18,102 nt of DNA from NCBI GenBank assembly GCA_016285355.1, contig JAEEQP010000064.1:1-18102 (forward strand). Direction: 5' to 3'. The DNA is from Bacteroidales bacterium. GTDB taxonomy: Bacteria > Bacteroidota > Bacteroidia > Bacteroidales > F082. The notes under the pieces are model-generated. The model searched no databases and was not told the DNA's origin. It saw nothing but the letters and a program-made list of their open reading frames with translations. Both the position numbers and the translations under genes were made by a program. Shown piece after piece: positions 14,047 to 18,102 of the stretch; the stretch's first letter is position 1, and every line of letters begins with the position of its first letter.

Positions 14047-15867
14047 TTAAAAATCTCCCAATCCGTACAAACCAAAATTCGGGTCACGTTCGGGCTGCCA
14101 AGTCCTCACCTTGATGATGGGTTTGTCGGGGTCGTTCAGGTCAACGTAGAGGAACAGATAACCTGTGTCGCCATAGTTGGTGGAGTAATAGTCCTGCTTG
14201 ATCTGAATGCCATACACTTCGCCGAATGTGTCATTGGCTTTCACGACGTCGTTGTTTGCAAAATGGATGTTGACGTACTCATTGCTCTTGAAACAACGCT
14301 GCAAATGTTTTATGTATTCGTTTTTCGAAAAGCGATTGTACTTGATAATGTTGTTGTCCAAAAAGCGCGTCCGTTCCTCCGGGTTCTGATAATCCGTCCT
14401 TTTCACCACTGTACCTGTGATAATCAAGGCATTATCGTCAAAAATGCTCTCAATATAGTCCAAACGCTTCAAGGCGAAGGCGGTCTTGTAGTTTTCGAGG
14501 AACTGAGTCAAGATGATACGAGCCCTTTCGCTGTAGTCGGTGCGTTTCAGTATGTCGGCTGCGGCCTCTTTGCCCAAACCAAAAGACACACAATTGATTT
14601 TTTTGTCGGCATTAAAAGTGAAGTTGACGTTTTCCACAAACTTGCGCGTGTTGTTCTTGAAACTGAAGCTCATCGGAATGCTTCGGCAAATCACCTCGTC
14701 ACCTTTATTAATATAAGTCAATTGTGGCTCCTCTATGATTCTGGCATTGCCGTATTCCAACAGTTTGCTGAACATCTCACGGCCTTCCTCTGTAAAATAA
14801 GACCCCACCGAAGCGTAGTCCTTGTTACGTATGGCCTTGATAACGCGTTGCATAATAACCTCGTAGGATTCCGCCTCATTTTCCGTGACTGCCGACAATG
14901 GCATGGCCTCTACAATCTCCGCCCCCGCCTCTTCTATGACAGAAACCGGAAGCTGCGGAAGCTGAGCCATATCGTCGCCACTAACATTCAGATAGGCATT
15001 GCGGAAATTGCGGCCACGCATTACCCCCACCACAGCGGCAATCTCCTTATCCCTCTGAGATTCTCCAAGGTATTCGTACTCACACTTGATTTTCAGGTTG
15101 TCCGTCGAGTAACCTGGTTGCAATTCCATCACGCCTATACCATCGGTGGCACCATAAATATTGGTGTAGCCACGACCGTCAAAATAAGAATAGTCCAAAC
15201 TGGCCACAGGTTGGTCTTTGTAGGTAATCCGTAAAGTAACAAAATCGCCCTCCACCTTCCGCTTCTGCACTTTCAGATTAGAGAATGCTTCATTCATTTT
15301 GTCGGGAATCCAAGACTTAAGCAACATGGTATTGTCCAATGTCTTTGGGTTCATTGTGTCAGGAAGGCTGGTCAGGAGGCAGTAACTCCAATAGTAATAA
15401 CGCAACACGTCGTCTATCTTCAGTTTCTCCTCGGCTTTCTGTGCCAGATTGACAAAATCAACGGCTTTGTCTCTTCGGGCCTGGAAAATCTTGGCCACAT
15501 CGTCAATTTTCACATAGCGGATCACATGGGCGTTGGGCTCTTGTGAAAGCGTCAGTACCTTCGTGTTCGTCAGAGTGGCTTGCGAATAAGTCTTCATCAC
15601 CGCTTGCATGGCCATCTTCGTATCGGCGGTACCGTTCGACAGGGAGACATTCTCCATCACGTTGGAAAACGAGCTTTCCACATTGACCGAAATATTCTCC
15701 ACCAAATGGCGCAAGGCCTCTCGGTCTGCCTCATTATAGCTTTCGGACATGCCTTCACCCCAAAGGTATTTTCCGCTGTTTTTTATTTCGGTCAGGCTTT
15801 CGTTTTGTGCCATCGTCAGGACTGGAATGAGTGCTACAAATGCTATGAGTAAAAGTTTTCTCATCAT
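14047..15867 (-). CDS. Secreted LPP20-like protein with C-terminal NTF2-like region, function unknown
   Basis: The 606-residue protein has a Sec signal peptide (MMRKLLLIAFVALIPVLTMA, cleavage before Gln21; no lipobox). Residues ~33-130 resemble the LPP20/FlgT-like domain: KYLWGEGMSESYNEADREALRHLVENI followed by a helix and a RYVKIDDVAKIFQARR segment. A tetratricopeptide-like helical stretch (AQKAEEKLKIDDVLRYYYWSY) comes next, then beta-rich sequence with the turn YFDGRGYTNIYG. Two later segments look like NTF2-type pockets: YASVGSYFTEEGREMFSKLL (about 370) and LENYKTAFALKRLDYIESIF (about 470). I know no named gene for it. It is paired with the PEGA protein on the same strand, suggesting an envelope role. 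Domain limits are by eye. Confidence 0.65.
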   Translation of the reverse strand: MMRKLLLIAFVALIPVLTMAQNESLTEIKNSGKYLWGEGMSESYNEADREALRHLVENISVNVESSFSNVMENVSLSNGTADTKMAMQAVMKTYSQATLTNTKVLTLSQEPNAHVIRYVKIDDVAKIFQARRDKAVDFVNLAQKAEEKLKIDDVLRYYYWSYCLLTSLPDTMNPKTLDNTMLLKSWIPDKMNEAFSNLKVQKRKVEGDFVTLRITYKDQPVASLDYSYFDGRGYTNIYGATDGIGVMELQPGYSTDNLKIKCEYEYLGESQRDKEIAAVVGVMRGRNFRNAYLNVSGDDMAQLPQLPVSVIEEAGAEIVEAMPLSAVTENEAESYEVIMQRVIKAIRNKDYASVGSYFTEEGREMFSKLLEYGNARIIEEPQLTYINKGDEVICRSIPMSFSFKNNTRKFVENVNFTFNADKKINCVSFGLGKEAAADILKRTDYSERARIILTQFLENYKTAFALKRLDYIESIFDDNALIITGTVVKRTDYQNPEERTRFLDNNIIKYNRFSKNEYIKHLQRCFKSNEYVNIHFANNDVVKANDTFGEVYGIQIKQDYYSTNYGDTGYLFLYVDLNDPDKPIIKVRTWQPERDPNFGLYGLGDF

Positions 15868-15884
15868 GTTTTTGAATTAGGATG

Positions 15885-15915
15885 CAAAGATATTGTTTTT
15901 AATTGAACCGTCAAA
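15885..15915 (-). promoter_or_regulatory. Promoter of the LPP20-like gene
   Basis: On the minus strand TTTG (15915-15912), 19 bases, then TATCTTTG (15892-15885): a full consensus promoter, 17 bases before the ATG at 15867. Confidence 0.8.
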
Positions 15916-15929
15916 AGATTATTTTGCAC

Positions 15930-15950
15930 CTTCAACAGACAAAGTTGGAG
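15930..15950. terminator. Weak inverted repeat after the CDF gene
   Basis: CTTCAAC (15930-15936) and GTTGGAG (15944-15950) form a 7-bp stem with one mismatch or wobble. It lies about 28 bases past the CDF stop; on the minus strand an AT-rich stretch follows. It may end the eamA-cdf transcript. Confidence 0.3.
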
Positions 15951-15977
15951 CATCAGCAAAGTACAAATAAGATAAAA

Positions 15978-16865
15978 TCATTCGCCTTCAGGCTCCACGT
16001 GGATGGAGATGTGCGTTTCCTCGCCGTAGCGTTCCTTGAGCAGACGTTCCATCTCCGTGGTCTTGTCGTGGGCTTCTTTCAGAGGAATATTGCCGTCCAT
16101 AAGGATATGCATCTCAATGGCGTAATGATTGCCAATGCGACGGGTGCAAAGCTCGTGCGGCTCGGTGACGCCTGGCACACGCTTCACGATGTCGAGAATC
16201 TCGTTCTCGACCTCTTCAGGCAGTGACTGTTCCATCAGTTCACCCATGCCGTTTTTGAACAAGTCAATAGCAACTTTAATGATAAGTGCACCCACAGCAA
16301 TGGAAGCAATCGGGTCAAGCACAGCCCAACGCTCGCCTAAAAGGATGGCGCCGCCGATACCAATAGCCGTCCCAATAGACGATAAGGCATCGCTACGATG
16401 GTGCCATGCGTTGGCTTTCATGGCTTGTGAGTCCAACTGTTCGGCTTTACGTTTGGTGTATTGGAAAGTGAGTTCTTTCAACAAAATAGAAACCAATGCC
16501 GCCACAAGTGCCAACATCCCTGGTTGGGCCAAAGTGCCGCCCTTGGCCCAGAAAGCGATTTTCTTGGCTCCATCGACGAAAATACCCACAGCGACAGCAA
16601 AGAGTGCAATGCCAATGAGGGTAGTCGCCAAAGTCTCGAACTTGCCATGACCGTAGTCATGCGACTTATCCTTAGGCTTGTGGCTGATGCGCACGAAAGC
16701 CAAAACAATGAGGTCAGTGGCGAAGTCCGATACTGAATGTACCGCGTCGGCAATCATAGCGGAACTGTGACCGACAATGCCTGCCACAAACTTGAATATC
16801 ACAAGCACCAAATTGACTGCACTGCCCCAAAGGGTTACTTTATAGACTTCCTTTTCTCTATTCAT
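15978..16865 (-). CDS. Cation diffusion facilitator (Zn2+/Cd2+/Fe2+-type efflux)
   Basis: I use the ATG at 16863-16865 (295 residues, MNREKEVYKVTLWGSAVN). The protein exports divalent metal ions by proton antiport across the inner membrane. Family features: six membrane helices, the TM2 site DAVHSVSD (His43 and Asp47), the cytoplasmic GHGKFE segment, and the TM5 HxxxD site HHRSD (His155, Asp159). A cytoplasmic C-terminal domain (LPEEVENEIL to HISIHVEPEGE) of the usual dimerising type follows. A His-Asp pair in TM2 suits Zn2+ or Cd2+ but does not prove selectivity. An in-frame ATG at 16967, directly after the eamA stop codon, would add 34 residues encoded by a short repeat tract (16882-16944) and rich in Arg, Thr, Pro and Ser; I think these are non-coding. 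The gene follows eamA and is likely co-transcribed. Confidence 0.9.
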   Translation of the reverse strand: MNREKEVYKVTLWGSAVNLVLVIFKFVAGIVGHSSAMIADAVHSVSDFATDLIVLAFVRISHKPKDKSHDYGHGKFETLATTLIGIALFAVAVGIFVDGAKKIAFWAKGGTLAQPGMLALVAALVSILLKELTFQYTKRKAEQLDSQAMKANAWHHRSDALSSIGTAIGIGGAILLGERWAVLDPIASIAVGALIIKVAIDLFKNGMGELMEQSLPEEVENEILDIVKRVPGVTEPHELCTRRIGNHYAIEMHILMDGNIPLKEAHDKTTEMERLLKERYGEETHISIHVEPEGE

Positions 16866-16880
16866 AGATTGATTTGACAC

Positions 16881-16950
16881 GGGACTCGGGACTTCAGGAC
16901 TCGGGACAAGCCTATTGTCTCGCGTCTCGCTGTCTCGTGTCTCACGTCCT
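16881..16950. repeat. Tandem GGACTCGGGAC and GTCTCG repeat tract
   Basis: On the plus strand GGACTCGGGAC occurs twice (16882-16892, 16897-16907). It is followed by three GTCTCG units starting at 16917, 16924 and 16932 and a fourth, GTCTCa, at 16939, alternately 7 and 8 bases apart. The left and right halves are partly complementary: CGGGAC pairs with GTCTCG through one G-U wobble in a plus-strand RNA. In the minus-strand frame it would read as ETRDS and ETRDN pentapeptides. Confidence 0.75.
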
Positions 16951-16967
16951 TTACCATTTCTAATCAT

Positions 16968-17852
16968 TTATCCGTTTTTTTCCGTTAGTATCATGAACAA
17001 AATCGCGAACAGAATCAACGCCACGCCGATGGCTACATTGAATGTGAAAGGTTCATTGAAGACCAGCGTCCCGATGAAAATGGCCGTCAAAGGTTCGAGG
17101 ATGCCGAGGATAGAAGTCTTGGTGGCTCCAACGGCTTTGGTGGCCGCAGCAAGGGTGATAGTGGCGATGGCCGTAGGCAACACCGCCAAGCCTAACACAT
17201 TCAGCCAACTGACCGCATCAGGGACAGCATTGAGTTTTATTCCGAAACCAGACAAAGCAAACAGCATCAACGAACCGATGAAAAAACAATAAAAGGTCAA
17301 CGTGAGATTGGGCAAAGCCTTGATTTGCTTGCTTTGGTTCACTATTACGATAAATAAGGTGTAGCACAATCCAGAGGCCACCACAAGGGCAATGCCGCGC
17401 CAGTCGATGAACCCTCCTCCACCTTTAACGGAAAGTAGCACCGCACCTGCCACTCCAGCAAAGATGGAAACCCATGTCTGCCATGTTGGGAACTGCCCGA
17501 AAAACATCATAATCAGCGCGACCATAATGGGATAGATATACAGGATGCTTGTGGCGATTCCCGAAGGAATGTATTTGTAGGCTTCAAACAAGGTGATGCT
17601 ACACCCTGTGAATAAAACGCCGAGAATGGCCATGAGCCCGAATTGTTTCCAAGTAATGCGAATCTGCTTTTTCGCCACCAACATGAACGCCAACATCAGC
17701 AGCGTGGCCACACCATAACGATAAAATAGCAACGAATTGACATCCAGTCCCTTATTGATGACTGGCACACCGAACAGCGGGTTCATTCCGTAGGTAATGC
17801 CAGAGATGATGCCAGCTATATAGCCCCAACGAAGTGTATTCTGTTTTTCCAT
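16968..17852 (-). CDS. EamA/DMT-family inner-membrane transporter
   Basis: The 294-residue protein starts at the ATG at 17850-17852 and has about ten hydrophobic helices arranged as two EamA halves. The first half runs from WGYIAGIISGITYGMNPLFG through FEAYKYIPSGIATSILYIYPI, and the second from WRGIALVVASGLCYTLFIV through ATKAVGATKTSILGILEPL. The IPSGIATSILYIYP and ILEPLTAIFIG segments are the usual ends of EamA helices near the substrate path. Members export amino acids, other metabolites or nucleotide sugars, and the substrate cannot be told here. The stop codon directly precedes a possible ATG for the CDF frame, and the two genes probably share a transcript. The 5' leader (17853-17915) carries a short dispersed repeat. 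Confidence 0.9.
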   Translation of the reverse strand: MEKQNTLRWGYIAGIISGITYGMNPLFGVPVINKGLDVNSLLFYRYGVATLLMLAFMLVAKKQIRITWKQFGLMAILGVLFTGCSITLFEAYKYIPSGIATSILYIYPIMVALIMMFFGQFPTWQTWVSIFAGVAGAVLLSVKGGGGFIDWRGIALVVASGLCYTLFIVIVNQSKQIKALPNLTLTFYCFFIGSLMLFALSGFGIKLNAVPDAVSWLNVLGLAVLPTAIATITLAAATKAVGATKTSILGILEPLTAIFIGTLVFNEPFTFNVAIGVALILFAILFMILTEKNG

Positions 17853-17873
17853 TTTTATATATTTTCAAGCCGG

Positions 17874-17895
17874 CCCTTCGACAGGTTCAGGAACC
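17874..17895. repeat. Short REP-like element (TTCGACAGGTTCAGGAACC type)
   Basis: The core TTCGACAGGTTCAGGAACC lies in the eamA leader. It resembles the TTCGACAGGCTCAGG dispersed repeat seen in unrelated bacterial genomes, and it contains the inverted repeat GGTTC-AG-GAACC. Identification is from memory of the motif. Confidence 0.5.
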
Positions 17896-17915
17896 TTACA
17901 CTTTAAAAACGGCGG

Positions 17916-17923
17916 CAAAATTA
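17916..17923 (-). promoter_or_regulatory. -7 promoter element TAATTTTG of the eamA-cdf operon
   Basis: The minus strand reads TAATTTTG (TAnnTTTG), 63 bases before the eamA ATG, with a TTTC about 20 bp further upstream in place of TTTG. It fires away from the rpsP promoter. Confidence 0.6.
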
Positions 17924-17976
17924 GGCATTGTCGGGCGATTTACGAAAGGGAAAAAGAAAAATTTGTTCCGACCTGA

Positions 17977-18006
17977 TTGCCAGTCCGATAAAAAGTTGTA
18001 CTTTTG
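17977..18006 (+). promoter_or_regulatory. Promoter of rpsP
   Basis: TTG (17977-17979), 19 bases, then TACTTTTG (17999-18006) fits the Bacteroidota consensus and lies 61 bases before the ATG at 18068. The leader is AT-rich, with no SD-like sequence. Confidence 0.75.
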
Positions 18007-18067
18007 CAGCCGAAACCTCGGGTAGGTTTTAGTTAATTCATTAAAAATCAACTTAAAACATTAAATT

Positions 18068-18102
18068 ATGCCTGCAAAAATTAGATTGCAAAGACATGGC
18101 AA
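18068..18102 (+). CDS. rpsP: 30S ribosomal protein S16, N-terminus (runs off right edge)
   Basis: Only 11 complete codons lie in the window, MPAKIRLQRHG, which is the start of bacterial S16 (family start M-x-x-KIRLxRxG). S16 is a small 30S subunit protein needed for assembly. The consensus promoter and AT-rich leader upstream support a highly expressed gene. The match rests on a short stretch, but it is very characteristic. Confidence 0.85.
   Translation, partial: MPAKIRLQRHG

Noticed and set aside
14263..15234. A 323-codon plus-strand open frame
   Set aside because: It is fully antisense to the LPP20-like gene, which has a signal peptide and a consensus promoter. The plus frame looks like a codon-bias shadow.
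16881..16950. Short tandem repeats that might be a CRISPR array
   Set aside because: The units are 5-11 bases with 1-4 base gaps, with no spacers of CRISPR length and no cas genes in the window.

Overview
The window looks like chromosomal DNA of a Bacteroidota member, most likely order Bacteroidales. Almost every gene with its own upstream space carries the Bacteroidota -7 promoter motif TAnnTTTG. Several also have TTTG or TTG 19-20 bp further upstream, and Shine-Dalgarno sequences are weak or absent. The gene content fits: a carboxypeptidase-regulatory-like/outer-membrane-barrel protein, a seven-helix membrane AraC regulator, a fused FeoA-FeoB, a lipoprotein aldose epimerase, PEGA and LPP20-like secreted proteins, and the start of a Bacteroidota-type rpsP.

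Layout. 1-742 (minus): the N-terminus of an outer-membrane protein running off the left edge, a 46-residue membrane microprotein, and a remnant of a left-handed beta-helix (hexapeptide) acyltransferase. 788-3482 (minus): a surface O-acylation pair (MBOAT acyltransferase plus SGNH-type partner), flanked by two copies of a promoter-plus-tandem-repeat module. 3576-4688 (minus): a membrane AraC-family regulator, placed just upstream of the acylation pair. 4863-7084 (minus): a VOC protein and an ABC-F ATPase, translationally overlapped. 7167-9837 (minus): an aldose 1-epimerase lipoprotein and a membrane-anchored 5'-nucleotidase family protein. 10011-12529 (plus): the ferrous iron import operon feoAB plus a small Cys-rich FeoB-associated protein. 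12746-15867 (minus): a PEGA-repeat secreted protein and an LPP20-like secreted protein. 15978-17852 (minus): an EamA exporter and a cation diffusion facilitator. 18068-18102 (plus): the start of rpsP. No gene-free stretch exceeds 300 bases.

Most of the window is ordinary housekeeping and accessory Bacteroidales content. The strongest unexplained signal is the duplicated regulatory module. About 127 bp upstream of the acyltransferase remnant (788-914) align without gaps, at a constant offset of 2568, with the region upstream of the MBOAT gene (3356-3482). Each copy holds a -7 element, no clear -33 element, and five related half-sites spaced alternately 18 and 21 bp. The two acylation loci therefore look like members of one activator-controlled regulon, and the neighbouring membrane AraC protein is the natural candidate activator (inference). 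Other points of interest are the microprotein, a lamin-tail-like C-terminus on the PEGA protein, a terminator that runs into a promoter between the epimerase and VOC genes, and two small repeat families in the eamA-cdf region.

Start codons were reassigned where a promoter element, family length or an in-frame ATG argued against the longest frame (MBOAT, araC, VOC, epimerase, feoAB, CDF). All homology calls rest on motif recognition by eye, not on database searches.
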